This document shows, one piece after another, positions 17,568 through 28,028 of a DNA stretch of 64,000 bases (the first letter of the stretch is position 1; the number at the start of each line of letters is the position of its first letter). Where the stretch lies: the NCBI RefSeq assembly GCF_902706225.1, contig NZ_CACSKB010000012.1, forward strand, positions 22,098 to 86,097, read 5' to 3'. Below the pieces are notes generated by a model. That model did no database searches, had not been told where the DNA came from, and saw only the letters and a list, made by a program, of their open reading frames with translations. The stretch comes from Microbacterium sp. 18062 (GTDB lineage Bacteria > Actinomycetota > Actinomycetes > Actinomycetales > Microbacteriaceae). A program made the translations under genes and the position numbers.

Positions 17568-20500
17568 GTGCTCGAATCAACCACTTTCGATCAGCTTCGC
17601 ATCGGCCTCGCGACCGCCGACGACATCCGTCGTTGGTCCTTCGGCGAGGTCAAGAAGCCCGAGACGATCAACTACCGCACGCTGAAGCCGGAGAAGGACG
17701 GCCTGTTCGGCGAGCAGATCTTCGGACCCAGCCGTGACTGGGAGTGCGCCTGCGGCAAGTACAAGCGCGTCCGCTTCAAGGGCATCGTCTGCGAGCGCTG
17801 CGGCGTGGAGGTCACCAAGTCCTCCGTCCGTCGCGAGCGGATGGGGCACATCGAGCTCGCCGCTCCCGTCACGCACATCTGGTACTTCAAGGGCGTGCCC
17901 TCGCGCCTCGGGTACCTGCTCGACATGGCGCCGAAGGACCTCGAGAAGGTCATCTACTTCGCCGCCTACATGGTGATCTCGGTCGACGAGGAGGCGCGTC
18001 ACCGCGACCTCCCGACGCACGAGAACAACCTGCGCCTGGAGATCAAGAACCTCGGCGACCGCCGCGACGCCCGTGTGGCGGCGCGTCTGGCCAAGCTGGA
18101 GGAGGAGCTCGCCGCTCTCGAGGCGGAGGGCGCCAAGGCCGACGCGAAGAAGAAGGTCAAGGACGCCGCCGAGAAGGACATGTCCTCGATCCGCAAGAAC
18201 GCGGACGAGCAGATAGGCAAGCTCGAGCGCGTCTGGGAGGACTTCCGCTCGCTCGAGGTCGGCGCCCTGAAGCCCGAGGACGAGGTCTTCAACGAGCTCG
18301 TCGACCGGTTCGGTCAGTACTTCGAGGCCCACATGGGCGCGGAGTCGATCAAGCGTCGCCTCGAGGCGTTCGACCTGGCCGCCGAGGCCGAGAGCCTGCA
18401 CCTGCAGATCTCGGAGGGCAAGGGCCAGCGCAAGATCCGTGCGATCAAGCGCCTCAAGGTCGTCAACTCGTTCCTGACCACGGGGATGAGCCCCGCGTCG
18501 ATGGTGCTGGACGTCGTGCCGGTCATCCCGCCGGAGCTGCGCCCGATGGTGCAGCTCGACGGCGGCCGCTTCGCGACCAGCGACCTGAACGACCTGTACC
18601 GCCGCGTGATCAACCGCAACAACCGTCTGCGTCGTCTGATCGACCTCGGGGCTCCCGAGATCATCGTCAACAACGAGAAGCGCATGCTGCAGGAGGCCGT
18701 CGACGCGCTGTTCGACAACGGCCGCCGCGGTCGTCCGGTCACGGGCACGGGCAACCGTGCGCTGAAGTCCCTCAGCGACATGCTGAAGGGCAAGCAGGGC
18801 CGGTTCCGCCAGAACCTGCTCGGCAAGCGCGTGGACTACTCGGGCCGTTCGGTCATCATCGTCGGACCCCAGCTGAAGCTGCACCAGTGCGGTCTGCCCA
18901 AGCAGATGGCGCTCGAGCTGTTCAAGCCGTTCGTGATCAAGCGTCTGATCGACCTGGGCCACTCGCAGAACATCAAGGCCGCCAAGCGCGCCGTGGAGCG
19001 CACGCGCCCCGAGGTCTGGGACGTGCTCGAGGAGATCATCCGCGAGCGTCCGGTGCTGCTCAACCGCGCCCCCACGCTCCACCGCCTGGGCATCCAGGCC
19101 TTCGAGCCCCAGCTCGTCGAGGGCAAGGCCATCCAGCTGCACCCGCTCGTCTGCGCCGCCTTCAACGCGGACTTCGACGGCGACCAGATGGCTGTCCACC
19201 TGCCGCTGTCGGTCGAGGCCCAGGCCGAGGCGCGCATCCTGATGCTCGCCTCGAACAACATCCTGAAGCCTTCCGACGGGCGTCCGGTCACCCTGCCGTC
19301 GCAGGACATGATCATCGGCCTTCACCACCTGACCACGGTCAAGGAGGGTGCGGCCGGTGAGGGACGCGTGTTCGGCTCGGTCGGCGAGGCGATCCTGGCG
19401 AAGGACGAGGGAACCCTCGACCTGCAGGCGAAGGTCCGCATCCGCGTCCCGGGTCTCACGTTCCTCGAGGGCGAAGCCCCCGAAGGCTACGAGCGCCACG
19501 GCCTCCTGGATGCCTCGCTCGGCCAGGCGATCTTCAACGACACCCTGCCCAAGGGGTACCCGTTCGTCCGCGAGCAGGCCGACAAGGGCAAGCTGTCGCA
19601 GATCGTGAACAAGCTCGCCGAGGAGTACCCGAAGGTGGAGGTCGCGGCCTCGCTCGACCGGATCAAGGACGCGGGCTTCCACTGGGCCACGCGCTCGGGT
19701 GTCACCGTCGCGCTGAGCGACGTCCTCACGCCGCCCAACAAGGCCGAGATCATCGCCGGCTACGAGAAGCAGGCGGCGAAGGTCCAGGCACAGTACGAGA
19801 AGGGCCTCACGACCGACGCCGAGCGTCGTCAGGAGCTCATCAAGATCTGGACGGCCGCCACCGACGAGGTGCAGGTCGCGATGAAGGCGCACTTCCCGGC
19901 CGACAACACGATCAACCGGATGGTGTCCTCGGGCGCCCGTGGCAACTGGCTGCAGATCCGGAACATCGCCGGTATGCGGGGCCTTGTGAACAACCCGAAG
20001 GGCGAGATCATCGCCCGTCCGATCATCTCCTCGTACCGCGAGGGGCTGTCGGTGGCGGAGTACTTCATCGCGACGCACGGTGCCCGTAAGGGCCTGGCCG
20101 ACACGGCCCTGCGTACGGCCGACTCGGGTTACCTCACGCGTCGCCTCGTGGACGTCTCGCAGGACGTCATCATCCGTGAGGAGGACTGCGCGACCTCGAA
20201 GGGGCTGGAGCTGCCGATCGCCGCCGCGGGCGCCGACGGGGCACTGGTCAAGGACGCCAACGTCGAGAACTCGGTGTTCGCCCGTACCCTCGCCGCGGAT
20301 GTCGTGGACGAGTCCGGCACGGTGCTGGCCGAGGCGGGCTCCGACGTCGGCGACGTGCTGATCAACCGCCTGGTCGAGGCGGGCGTCACCTCCATCAAGG
20401 TGCGCTCGGTGCTGACCTGCGACTCCGCGGTCGGTGTCTGCGCGAAGTGCTACGGCCGTTCGCTCGCGACCGGAAAGGTCGTCGACATCGGCGAGGCCGT

Positions 20501-21443
20501 CGGCATCATCGCGGCCCAGTCGATCGGCGAGCCGGGCACCCAGCTGACGATGCGCACCTTCCACACCGGTGGCTCGGCGTCGGCCGAGGACATCACGCAG
20601 GGTCTGCCGCGTGTCCAGGAGCTCTTCGAGGCGCGTACCCCCAAGGGTGCGTCCCCGATCGCCGAGGCCGACGGGCGCATCACGATCGAGGAGACCGACA
20701 AGCAGAAGAAGGTCATCCTCACGCCCGACAACGGCGACGAGCCGCACGTCTACCCGGTGCTCAAGCGCGCCACCCTCCTCGTCGAGGACGGCCAGCGCGT
20801 CGAGGTCGGCCAGGCGCTGCAGGTGGGAACGCTCGACCCGAAGGAGATCATGCGCGTCATGGGCGCCCGCGAGGTGCAGAAGTACCTCGTCGGCGGTGTC
20901 CAGGGCGTGTACCGCTCGCAGGGTGTGCCGATCCACGACAAGCACATCGAGGTCATCGTGCGCCAGATGCTGCGGAAGGTCACCGTGGTCGACCACGGCG
21001 ACACGACGCTGCTTCCGGGCGAGCTCGTCGACTCGCGTCGCTTCATCGACATCAACCGCCAGTCGGTGGGCGAGGGCAAGCGTCCCGCGTCGGGCCGTCC
21101 GGAGCTGATGGGTATCACCAAGGCGTCGCTCGCGACCGAGTCGTGGCTGTCGGCCGCGTCGTTCCAGGAGACGACCCGCGTGCTGACGCAGGCCGCGATG
21201 GAGGGCAAGAGCGACCCGCTGGTGGGCCTGAAGGAGAACGTGATCATCGGAAAGCTGATCCCCGCCGGAACCGGGCTCGCGAAGTACCGCAATGTCACGG
21301 TCGAGGCGACGGAGGAGGCCAAGAGCGAGCGGTACCCCAACCGCATCTTCGCGTCCGACGGTGCGTACAGCGATTCCGATCTGAGCTACGTCGATTTCGA
21401 CAGCTTCTCGACGGACGACTTCACGCCCGGCACCTACAACTGA
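17568..21443 (+). CDS. rpoC: DNA-directed RNA polymerase subunit beta'
   Basis: A 1291-residue beta' subunit starting with GTG at 17568 after CAGGAGAA. The N-terminal zinc-binding Cys motif (CACGKY and CERCGV, about residues 60-80), the catalytic [12 protein letters not shown] (about 532-543) that binds the active-site magnesium ions, and the second Cys set ([13 protein letters not shown], about 950) are all present. A lineage-typical charged helical insert ([11 protein letters not shown]) lies near residue 200. The gene ends shortly before a strong hairpin terminator. Confidence 0.99.
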   Translation: MLESTTFDQLRIGLATADDIRRWSFGEVKKPETINYRTLKPEKDGLFGEQIFGPSRDWECACGKYKRVRFKGIVCERCGVEVTKSSVRRERMGHIELAAPVTHIWYFKGVPSRLGYLLDMAPKDLEKVIYFAAYMVISVDEEARHRDLPTHENNLRLEIKNLGDRRDARVAARLAKLEEELAALEAEGAKADAKKKVKDAAEKDMSSIRKNADEQIGKLERVWEDFRSLEVGALKPEDEVFNELVDRFGQYFEAHMGAESIKRRLEAFDLAAEAESLHLQISEGKGQRKIRAIKRLKVVNSFLTTGMSPASMVLDVVPVIPPELRPMVQLDGGRFATSDLNDLYRRVINRNNRLRRLIDLGAPEIIVNNEKRMLQEAVDALFDNGRRGRPVTGTGNRALKSLSDMLKGKQGRFRQNLLGKRVDYSGRSVIIVGPQLKLHQCGLPKQMALELFKPFVIKRLIDLGHSQNIKAAKRAVERTRPEVWDVLEEIIRERPVLLNRAPTLHRLGIQAFEPQLVEGKAIQLHPLVCAAFNADFDGDQMAVHLPLSVEAQAEARILMLASNNILKPSDGRPVTLPSQDMIIGLHHLTTVKEGAAGEGRVFGSVGEAILAKDEGTLDLQAKVRIRVPGLTFLEGEAPEGYERHGLLDASLGQAIFNDTLPKGYPFVREQADKGKLSQIVNKLAEEYPKVEVAASLDRIKDAGFHWATRSGVTVALSDVLTPPNKAEIIAGYEKQAAKVQAQYEKGLTTDAERRQELIKIWTAATDEVQVAMKAHFPADNTINRMVSSGARGNWLQIRNIAGMRGLVNNPKGEIIARPIISSYREGLSVAEYFIATHGARKGLADTALRTADSGYLTRRLVDVSQDVIIREEDCATSKGLELPIAAAGADGALVKDANVENSVFARTLAADVVDESGTVLAEAGSDVGDVLINRLVEAGVTSIKVRSVLTCDSAVGVCAKCYGRSLATGKVVDIGEAVGIIAAQSIGEPGTQLTMRTFHTGGSASAEDITQGLPRVQELFEARTPKGASPIAEADGRITIEETDKQKKVILTPDNGDEPHVYPVLKRATLLVEDGQRVEVGQALQVGTLDPKEIMRVMGAREVQKYLVGGVQGVYRSQGVPIHDKHIEVIVRQMLRKVTVVDHGDTTLLPGELVDSRRFIDINRQSVGEGKRPASGRPELMGITKASLATESWLSAASFQETTRVLTQAAMEGKSDPLVGLKENVIIGKLIPAGTGLAKYRNVTVEATEEAKSERYPNRIFASDGAYSDSDLSYVDFDSFSTDDFTPGTYN

Positions 21444-21481
21444 TCGGGCCGGATGCGGCCGCCCGCCGCATCCGGACGGTC

Positions 21482-21518
21482 CCGAAGTGCCCCGAGCCTC
21501 GTGCTCGGGGCACTTCGG
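21482..21518 (+). terminator. hairpin terminator after rpoC
   Basis: CCGAAGTGCCCCGAGC (21482-21497) pairs perfectly over 16 bp with GCTCGGGGCACTTCGG (21503-21518), loop CTCGT. It lies 38 nt after the rpoC stop. A T-run is lacking, as is common in actinobacteria. Confidence 0.8.
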
Positions 21519-21596
21519 CGTTCCGCGGCGTTCCGCGCCGCGCGCCGCTGCCGCTCGCTGCCGCGGTGCGCGTCTACCGTGGACGGGGGAGGGGAC

Positions 21597-22205
21597 GTGG
21601 CACGGATCGGTGGGCGCAACAGCGCCGTGGCATGGGTGGTCGGGCTCGGCTGCGCCGCCGTCGTCGGTGTGCTCGTCGTGCTGGCGATCCCGGCGATCCC
21701 GGCGAGCGTGCAGCTGATGGGGGACACCCTGCGCGCGGCCGCCTCCGCGCCGGAGGCGGCCGGCACGGCGCCGTCCGACGACGTCGAGACGGCCACGCCG
21801 GTGTGTCGGGGGCTCTACACCGAGGCTCTCTGGGCGGCGCTCACGCAGCGGGCGGGTGGCGATCCGGTGCAGGACACGGCGCCGCCGACGACCTCGGTGG
21901 AGAGTCTCGCGACCGCGCTCGCGCCGCAGGTGCGCGTCACCTGCGCATTCGCCGGAACGAACACCGGCCACATCGTGACGACGGTCTCGGACGTCTCCCC
22001 GGATGCGGCCGCCGTCGCCCGTGCGACGCTCGAGACGAACGGGTTCGGCTGTACCGGTTTCGGCGACGGCATCCGGTGCGAGCGCGCCACCGCCGACGGG
22101 GTGGAGGAACAGGTCGTCCGCGCCGGCGTCTGGGTCTCGAACGTCTTCACCGGCTGGCGCCCCGACCGTTACCTGGAGCGCATGGGTCCGCAGCTCTGGC
22201 CCTGA
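21597..22205 (+). CDS. hypothetical membrane-anchored secreted protein
   Basis: About 202 residues from a GTG at 21597, preceded by a GGGGGAGGGG Shine-Dalgarno stretch; earlier in-frame starts would overlap the terminator region. One N-terminal transmembrane segment (about 15-40) is followed by an extracytoplasmic part with several cysteines (TPVCRGLY, RVTCAFAG, FGCTGFGDGIRCE). The pattern suggests a disulfide-stabilised secreted domain. No family is recognised. The lipoprotein encoded convergently at 22245 has a similar Cys-rich, short extracytoplasmic domain. Confidence 0.7.
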   Translation: MARIGGRNSAVAWVVGLGCAAVVGVLVVLAIPAIPASVQLMGDTLRAAASAPEAAGTAPSDDVETATPVCRGLYTEALWAALTQRAGGDPVQDTAPPTTSVESLATALAPQVRVTCAFAGTNTGHIVTTVSDVSPDAAAVARATLETNGFGCTGFGDGIRCERATADGVEEQVVRAGVWVSNVFTGWRPDRYLERMGPQLWP

Positions 22206-22244
22206 CGCGCCCGGGCGGGCTCGGACGGCGCGTCGCCGAGGCGC

Positions 22245-22835
22245 TCAGCCGAAGACGTGGGCGATGACCGAGTCGGTGTACCCGCTCGGCGCGAGGTTCG
22301 AGTACTGCGTGTCGATCAGGACGTCGTCGCGCCAGAAGAGCGTGCGACCGTCGTTGACCGGGTACTGCTCGTTGATCCACACCTTCTCGCAGCGCGTGCC
22401 GCCGTCGGGCGTGTAGCAGGTGAAGCCCTCGTCGTCCGCGAGCCGGTTGAGCAGGTCGAGAGCGGGGCCGCGGGACATCCGCGAGACCGTGGTCTGGAGA
22501 GAGGTGGTGTCCGCCTCGGGCTGCCGCCACAGGCAGACGAGGCTCCCGTCGCCCTGGACGCCGACGGCGACCCCGTTCGCCGGGTCGTTCAGGGGGATGT
22601 CGGCGAGCTGGGCGAGCACCGAATCGGAGACGAGCGTCTCGCAGTCCGCCGGGAGGGCGACGGACGTCGCCGTGGGAGTCGGGGTAGCCGTGGGCGTCGA
22701 CGAGGCGGCCGGGGCCGTGCCACCCGAAGGCGGTGTCCGCGACGGGCCGCTCGAGGGATCGGGGGCGCACGCCGCCAGGGCGACCATCAGGAGCGCGCCG
22801 GAGAAGACACCGACGGCGGCACGGACGCGAAGCAT
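22245..22835 (-). CDS. hypothetical lipoprotein
   Basis: A 196-residue lipoprotein. The signal peptide ends in ALAAC (lipobox), followed by a Ser/Thr/Pro-rich spacer to about residue 60. A globular domain with ADCETLV, LVCLWRQPEAD and FTCYTPDGGTRCEKVW follows. The paired cysteines resemble small DUF3558-type mycobacterial lipoproteins, but the match is loose. It would be anchored on the outer face of the membrane; function unknown. Confidence 0.75.
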   Translation of the reverse strand: MLRVRAAVGVFSGALLMVALAACAPDPSSGPSRTPPSGGTAPAASSTPTATPTPTATSVALPADCETLVSDSVLAQLADIPLNDPANGVAVGVQGDGSLVCLWRQPEADTTSLQTTVSRMSRGPALDLLNRLADDEGFTCYTPDGGTRCEKVWINEQYPVNDGRTLFWRDDVLIDTQYSNLAPSGYTDSVIAHVFG

Positions 22836-22951
22836 GACTCCACGTTAGCCCGACGATCCGCCCACGCGCCTGCGCGCCTCCGCGGCACGCGGGCGACGGA
22901 GCAGTAATCTCACGAGGGCGGGCGCCAGCCCCGCGTGAGGAGCGGAATGCG

Positions 22952-23914
22952 ATGAGTGACCAGAAGACGCCGTCGGCCGGAGACCCCGTCGACGAGCCCA
23001 ACTCGGTCGAGGATGTCGTGGGCCGCGCCAACGAGGGACTCGCCGAGGCCGAGGCGGCCCAGCGGGATGCCGCCCCGGGCGACGACGAGGTCGTCGTCGA
23101 GGAGACCGTGATCGCCGCGAGCGGCACGGATGCCGACGGGGCGCCTGTCGAGGAGACGGTGGTCGTCGAGTCCGTGGAGCCGACCGACCGCGCCGCTACG
23201 CCCGCGGACGACGAGGTGCCCTGGTACGACCGGCCCGACTCCGTCCCCCTCGATCCGATCGACGAGCCCGTGTCCTCCGCCGCGCCGGCGACCGAGCCGG
23301 AGCCGGAGCCGGTCCATCCCGTCGCGGAACCGGCGTACAGCGCTCCGCAGCCGATCTTCGTCCAGGCGCCCGAGGCGCCCCGTCCCCTCGGCAACCGAGG
23401 CGCGGCGGGTGCGATCGGCCTGCTGGCGGCGCTCGCGTTCGCCGTGCTGTTCTTCGCCGTCATCTTCGGATTCGGCTTCCTCCTCGGCAGCGTCGACGCG
23501 GCCTCGGCGGCCGAGTACGCGACCGCGATCGTGGTGGCCCCGATCTTCTGGGTCCCCGTCGTCGCGTTCTACCTCGCCTTCTGGCTGCTCGGTGCGATCC
23601 TGAACCGTGGGCGCTGGGCCCACTGGGTCATCTGGGGTCTGCTGGTCGGTGTCGCCTCGTACGGCGGATACCTGCTCGGCGTGCTCTTCCAGGCCCCGTT
23701 CTGGACGCTGACGGCGCGCGAAGGCCGTGAGCTCCTCGAGGCTCAGCTCTTCTTCCCCTCGGCGATCCTCGCCTTCGTGCTCGGTCGTGAGCTGACCATC
23801 TGGTTCGGCGCGTGGGTGTCCGCCCGTGGCAGGCGCATCACCGAGCTCAACGAGCAGGCGCAGCGCGAGTACGAGCGCACGCTCGAGGCCGGTCCGCAGC
23901 TGCTCCGTCCGTAG
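22952..23914 (+). CDS. hypothetical membrane protein with long acidic N-terminus
   Basis: A 320-residue protein. Residues 1-145 are acidic, Pro/Glu/Val-rich and probably disordered. Four transmembrane helices follow between about 153 and 285, then a charged C-terminal helix (RGRRITELNEQAQREYERT). It starts a co-directional group of four genes with minimal spacing (22952-26769), suggesting a shared membrane-associated task. No recognised family. Confidence 0.75.
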   Translation: MSDQKTPSAGDPVDEPNSVEDVVGRANEGLAEAEAAQRDAAPGDDEVVVEETVIAASGTDADGAPVEETVVVESVEPTDRAATPADDEVPWYDRPDSVPLDPIDEPVSSAAPATEPEPEPVHPVAEPAYSAPQPIFVQAPEAPRPLGNRGAAGAIGLLAALAFAVLFFAVIFGFGFLLGSVDAASAAEYATAIVVAPIFWVPVVAFYLAFWLLGAILNRGRWAHWVIWGLLVGVASYGGYLLGVLFQAPFWTLTAREGRELLEAQLFFPSAILAFVLGRELTIWFGAWVSARGRRITELNEQAQREYERTLEAGPQLLRP

Positions 23915-24397
23915 ATGTCGGGCAGCACCGAACCCTCGGGATCGGTGTCGCCGTCCGTCTCCCTGGCGCTGGCCACGATCGGGTTCTTCACGCTCGTGAT
24001 CGCGGGCCTGGGGCTCGCGAGCCTGGCGACGGACACCGAGGTCGTCGAGGTGCCGGGGCTCGGTCCCGTGCCGGGAGCCGTCGGGCTGGTCGGAGCGGGC
24101 GGGGCCTTCGCCTGGGTGGTCTGGACGACGGTGCGCGCGCCGCATCCGCGGTTCGTCGGGGCGTTCTGGGGGGCTCTGGCCGCCTATCTCGCGTACGGCA
24201 CGGTCGCGGGTGCCGCCGCGCTCGCGGTGACGGGCGGACCGGCGCGGGCCGTCGCCGTCACGGGGTCGCTCCTGGTCGGGTGGCCGGGGGCCGTGATCGC
24301 CGCGTCGGCCGCCGTCGCGGCATGGGCGGCGATCGCGCTCGTCCGCACGCGGGCGAGGCGGCCCAGGTGGCCGTGGGAGCGCGACGAGGACGAATGA
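23915..24397 (+). CDS. hypothetical small membrane protein
   Basis: A 160-residue protein whose ATG immediately follows the previous stop (TAGATG). It has four predicted transmembrane segments, a short periplasmic-type loop (TDTEVVEVPGLG) and a basic-acidic tail. No family or motif identifies the function. Its tight coupling to the neighbours suggests it acts with the preceding membrane protein. Confidence 0.72.
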   Translation: MSGSTEPSGSVSPSVSLALATIGFFTLVIAGLGLASLATDTEVVEVPGLGPVPGAVGLVGAGGAFAWVVWTTVRAPHPRFVGAFWGALAAYLAYGTVAGAAALAVTGGPARAVAVTGSLLVGWPGAVIAASAAVAAWAAIALVRTRARRPRWPWERDEDE

Positions 24398-24445
24398 CCC
24401 CCTTGAACGCCGATGCATTGCGGTCAAAACACGGATGAACCGCCG

Positions 24446-25141
24446 ATGACGGATACCGTGGAGACCGTGGAGCGTTCGCTCGAGACGCAGGTCAGCCAGG
24501 CGGTGGACGCCTGGCTGCGTTGGCTGCCCCGCTGGGAGCCGGCGACCCACCGCGGGCGCGTCGCCGTGTGCCGGAGATGCCTGGGCTCTCCGATCCTCTC
24601 GGCGGCCGGTCTCGGGTCGGACGTGCCGCACGGGGTGCAGCACGGGCTGTCCACTCGCGCGAAGGCCGTGATCGACCACTCCGTCGCGGAGTACACCGCC
24701 CGGAACCTGCCCCTCCTGCAGGCCGAGCTCGACCAGCAGGCCGCCCGGAACCGCGCGCGCAGCTACCGCCCCGCGGAGGGGCTCGAGCCGGAGTTCGACG
24801 GCCTGCCGCTCGATCCCGATCCGCTGCCGGGAGCGCCTTTCCTCTTCACGATCTCGGGACTCGCGGCCGATTCCGACGCCGACGTCCCCGCTCTCCCGCC
24901 GCTCAGCGACGAGGCGAAGGCCGCACTCCGACAGGAGGTCGGTCTCGCCGACGACTACGCGAGCATGGTCGGGCGAGAGGTGTGCGCCGTCCTTCTGCAC
25001 CACCGCATCCGGATCCAGGGCGCCGTCTCGCAGTACGTCGAACCGCAGATCGCCGCCATGCTGGAAGAGTTGACCCGATCGCTCGACGCCCCGTTCGACC
25101 CCCGCGACTTCGACGAACCGACCCCAGAGGCACCTCAATGA
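24446..25141 (+). CDS. hypothetical cytoplasmic protein
   Basis: About 231 residues from the ATG at 24446; an upstream in-frame ATG at 24413 has no advantage. It is soluble, with one CRRC motif near residue 40 that is unlikely to bind metal alone, and acidic, proline-containing middle and C-terminal parts. Its stop overlaps the start of the FHA gene by 4 nt (ATGA), so the two are translationally coupled. No family recognised. Confidence 0.7.
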   Translation: MTDTVETVERSLETQVSQAVDAWLRWLPRWEPATHRGRVAVCRRCLGSPILSAAGLGSDVPHGVQHGLSTRAKAVIDHSVAEYTARNLPLLQAELDQQAARNRARSYRPAEGLEPEFDGLPLDPDPLPGAPFLFTISGLAADSDADVPALPPLSDEAKAALRQEVGLADDYASMVGREVCAVLLHHRIRIQGAVSQYVEPQIAAMLEELTRSLDAPFDPRDFDEPTPEAPQ

Positions 25142-26769
25142 CTGATTCCCTTCCCTCCTGGTACGTGCTGGCGGTACTCCTCCCGTCGGTGATCTTCGGG
25201 CTCCTCGTCTACGTCTGGACCGCGATCGGCCTCGGCGCGGTCTTCGCCAAGCTCGGCGTCGAGCGGTGGAAGGCCTGGGTGCCGGTCTACAACCAGGTCG
25301 TGCTGCTGGGGCTCGGCGGGCTGTCCGGATGGCTGCTCCTGCTTCTGCTCATCCCGGTCTTCGGCCCGATCTTCGTGTTCGTCGCGGTCGTCACCGCAGC
25401 CCATCGCATCAACGCGGCGTTCGGGCACGGTGCCGGGATGACGGTGCTCGCCGCTCTACTGTTCCCGGTGTGGGCGAGCGTGCTGGGTTTCGGTGCCTCG
25501 CGACCCGTTCACCCCGTGCCCGGTCGGTCCAGCGCCCGTGAGGCGCGCGGCGGCGACGATCTGCAGTCGTTCTCGGCGCAGTTCGACCGTGGCCACGACG
25601 ACCTGGCCGCCCGGCGATCGGTGCCGTCGCCGTCGGCGTGGATCCCGCCCGCGCCGCCCATGCCCACCGTCGGGCCGTCGCCGGCCGCCGCGCCCGCGTT
25701 CGGCGCCGACGTCGCCCCGGCGCCGGCCTGGGGAGAGCCCTACCGTGCCCCCGCGGCCGCCGTAGACCCCTTCGTCGTGCCCGCGGCGGATCCGTACGTC
25801 GCGCCCGCCGTCGACCCGTACGCGACGCTCTCGGCCGACGTCTACGCCGCGGCCGTGCAGTCCGCCCCCGCCACGGACCCCTCCGCGTCGCCCGGGGCCG
25901 ACCCGTACGCGCCGCCCGGGGCCGACCCGTACGCGCCGCCCGGGGCCGACCCGTACGCGCCGCCCGGGGCCGACCCGTACGCGCCGCCCGCCGCCGAGCC
26001 TGAGACCCCCGCGCCGCAGGTCATGTCGTGGTGGCAGCCGGCGATCGTGGAGGAGGCGGACGAGTCCGATCGGGCCGACGACGCGGGGGAAGCCGCGGTC
26101 GACATCCCCGACTGGGCGCGTCCGGTCCCCCCGGCCCAGGCTCCCGCAGCCGACGCGGTCGCAGCGAGTGCTCCGCCGACGCCAGAGGCGCCCGTCGCGC
26201 CGGCCGACGCCCCCGTCGCGGAGTCGTCGGCGGGTTTCGCACCCCCCGCATCCCCTCCGGTCCTGCGCGAGTCGTACCTGCCCGAGTCGGATGCCTTCCC
26301 CGAGGCCTCGGGCGAGGTGTCGGCCGTGGTCGGCTCGCCGACCGCCGGACCGCCGCGGTCGGCGACCGCATCCGTCTCGGCCTCCCGGCCGGGAGTCGGC
26401 GATTTCGTCGAGGACACCGTCATCGCCTCCCGTCGTCGCCCGAAGTGGGCTCTGCTGCTGCCGGACGGCACGCCGTTCGAGCTGTCCGGCGACAGCGCGG
26501 TGCTCGGACGTCGTCCCGTGCCGGTCCACTCGGCCCCGGGAGCGCAGCTCGTGCTCGTCGTCGACGAGACCCGCACCGTCTCGAAGACCCACGCCCTGCT
26601 CCGTCGCCGCGCGGACGTCTGGATGATCGCCGACCTCGGCTCCACCAACGGAGTCGTCGTGCTCGAGGGTGACGCGGAGGTCGAGGTCGCCCCGGGCGTC
26701 GATCGCGAGGTGCAGGGGACGTTCCTGCTCGGCGATGCGGTCCTGCGCCTCATGCGCGCGGACGCCTGA
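25138..26769 (+). CDS. DUF5684-like membrane protein with C-terminal FHA domain
   Basis: A 543-residue protein. Three hydrophobic segments lie within residues 1-125 (SWYVLAVLLPSVIFG, GWLLLLLLIPVFGP, LAALLFPVWASVL), resembling the small DUF5684 membrane domain. A long Ala/Pro-rich linker (about 130-430) includes four exact GADPYAPP repeats. An FHA domain with LGRRP, SKTHALLRR and DLGSTNG is at about 445-543. FHA domains bind phosphothreonine, so the protein probably brings a Ser/Thr-kinase target to the membrane. No kinase gene lies in this window. Confidence 0.82.
   Translation: MTDSLPSWYVLAVLLPSVIFGLLVYVWTAIGLGAVFAKLGVERWKAWVPVYNQVVLLGLGGLSGWLLLLLLIPVFGPIFVFVAVVTAAHRINAAFGHGAGMTVLAALLFPVWASVLGFGASRPVHPVPGRSSAREARGGDDLQSFSAQFDRGHDDLAARRSVPSPSAWIPPAPPMPTVGPSPAAAPAFGADVAPAPAWGEPYRAPAAAVDPFVVPAADPYVAPAVDPYATLSADVYAAAVQSAPATDPSASPGADPYAPPGADPYAPPGADPYAPPGADPYAPPAAEPETPAPQVMSWWQPAIVEEADESDRADDAGEAAVDIPDWARPVPPAQAPAADAVAASAPPTPEAPVAPADAPVAESSAGFAPPASPPVLRESYLPESDAFPEASGEVSAVVGSPTAGPPRSATASVSASRPGVGDFVEDTVIASRRRPKWALLLPDGTPFELSGDSAVLGRRPVPVHSAPGAQLVLVVDETRTVSKTHALLRRRADVWMIADLGSTNGVVVLEGDAEVEVAPGVDREVQGTFLLGDAVLRLMRADA
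25894..25989 (+). repeat. four identical 24-bp coding repeats (GADPYAPP)
   Basis: Four consecutive 24-bp units encode GADPYAPP without a single base difference, inside the linker of the FHA protein. Identity at silent positions implies recent expansion by slippage or recombination. Confidence 0.9.
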
Positions 26770-26781
26770 GACGACTCGCGT

Positions 26782-26811
26782 TTGACCCCTTCCCCCGGGG
26801 GCGCGTATCAT
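26782..26811 (+). promoter_or_regulatory. str operon promoter
   Basis: TTGACC (26782-26787), an 18-bp spacer and TATCAT (26806-26811) form a good sigma70-type promoter 247 nt before rpsL. The remaining leader (about 26818-27057) has no open gene. Confidence 0.7.
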
Positions 26812-27057
26812 TGACCGGGTGTGCGCTCATGCGCGCCCAGTGTCGTGCCTCGGTGCGATGCGGAGCGCCGGAGCCGCCATCTCAGGGAAGGCTCTGCGAA
26901 CAGGGCACCCCCACGGCATATCCACCACGAACAGGCGTCAGTCATTCTGCCGTCTCGGTGGGTCCGCGTGAGCCCGAACCGACACGGAGCGCAAGAATCC
27001 GGGTGGATCGGGGGAGACCACGACGCTGTCACCGTGCAGCACAAACAAGGAGAGAAC

Positions 27058-27426
27058 GTGCCAACCATTCAGCAGTTGGTTCGCAAGGGCCGCTCGCCGA
27101 AGGTCTCGAAGACCAAGGCGCCGGCTCTGAAGGCGAACCCGCAGCAGGCGGGCGTCTGCACCCGCGTGTACACGACCACGCCCAAGAAGCCCAACTCGGC
27201 GATGCGCAAGGTCGCCCGTGTGAAGCTCCGCAACGGCACCGAGGTCACCGCCTACATCCCGGGTGAGGGCCACAACCTGCAGGAGCACTCGCTCGTGCTC
27301 GTGCGCGGCGGTCGTGTGAAGGACCTTCCGGGTGTCCGCTACAAGATCGTCCGCGGCGCCCTGGACACCCAGGCCGTCAAGAACCGCAAGCAGGCCCGTA
27401 GCCGCTACGGCGCGAAGAAGGGTTAA
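27058..27426 (+). CDS. rpsL: 30S ribosomal protein S12
   Basis: A 122-residue decoding-centre protein. The GTG start at 27058 follows AAGGAGAGAAC. Lys43 ([11 protein letters not shown]) and Lys88 ([10 protein letters not shown]), the positions altered in streptomycin-resistant strains of other bacteria, are wild type here. First gene of the str operon, 5 nt before rpsG. Confidence 0.99.
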   Translation: MPTIQQLVRKGRSPKVSKTKAPALKANPQQAGVCTRVYTTTPKKPNSAMRKVARVKLRNGTEVTAYIPGEGHNLQEHSLVLVRGGRVKDLPGVRYKIVRGALDTQAVKNRKQARSRYGAKKG

Positions 27427-27431
27427 GGAAG

Positions 27432-27902
27432 ATGCCTCGTAAGGGTCCCGCCCCGAAGCGCCCCGTCGTCAACGACCCGGTGTACGGTGCCCCCATCGTC
27501 ACCCAGCTCGTCAACAAGATCCTCGTCGACGGCAAGAAGTCGCTCGCCGAGTCGATCGTCTACGACGCCCTCCGCGGCGTCGAGGCGAAGAACAGCCAGG
27601 ACGCCGTCGCGACGCTCAAGAAGGCGCTCGACAACGTCCGTCCCACCCTCGAGGTCAAGAGCCGCCGCGTCGGCGGCTCGACCTACCAGGTTCCGGTCGA
27701 GGTCAAGCCGCACCGCGCGAACACGCTCGCGCTGCGCTGGCTCGTCAGCTACGCGAAGGGCCGTCGTGAGAAGACGATGACCGAGCGCCTGCAGAACGAG
27801 ATCCTCGACGCCTCGAACGGCCTCGGTGCCGCGGTCAAGCGCCGCGAGGACACCCACAAGATGGCCGAGTCGAACCGGGCGTTCGCGCACTACCGCTGGT
27901 GA
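27432..27902 (+). CDS. rpsG: 30S ribosomal protein S7
   Basis: A 156-residue head protein that binds the 3' major domain of 16S rRNA. It has the usual length and the motifs [23 protein letters not shown] and the C-terminal AFAHYRW. The ATG at 27432 follows AAGGAAG. In other bacteria S7 autoregulates the str operon; the hairpin downstream could take part but this is not shown. Confidence 0.99.
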   Translation: MPRKGPAPKRPVVNDPVYGAPIVTQLVNKILVDGKKSLAESIVYDALRGVEAKNSQDAVATLKKALDNVRPTLEVKSRRVGGSTYQVPVEVKPHRANTLALRWLVSYAKGRREKTMTERLQNEILDASNGLGAAVKRREDTHKMAESNRAFAHYRW

Positions 27903-27916
27903 GCGAAGCTCAGCAG

Positions 27917-27952
27917 CGGTAGCCGGGGGCCATCTCTGGCCCCCGGCTACCG
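27917..27952 (+). terminator. strong hairpin between rpsG and fusA
   Basis: CGGTAGCCGGGGGCCA (27917-27932) pairs perfectly with TGGCCCCCGGCTACCG (27937-27952) around TCTC. It may partially terminate or cap the rpsL-rpsG transcript, setting different levels for fusA. No T-run follows. Confidence 0.65.
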
Positions 27953-28028
27953 CCCCGGGTCGTGTCTCGCGACCCGGCGCCGGAGATCAACCATAGACAC
28001 CCGTCTGACCATCAGATAAGGACACCCC

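Noticed and set aside
17577..21971. A 1464-codon open frame antisense to rpoC
   Set aside because: High-GC codon bias produces long open antisense frames. The product has no family character and rpoC on the plus strand is certain.
25894..25989. Could the 24-bp repeats be a CRISPR array?
   Set aside because: The units are contiguous with no spacers and encode an in-frame peptide repeat.
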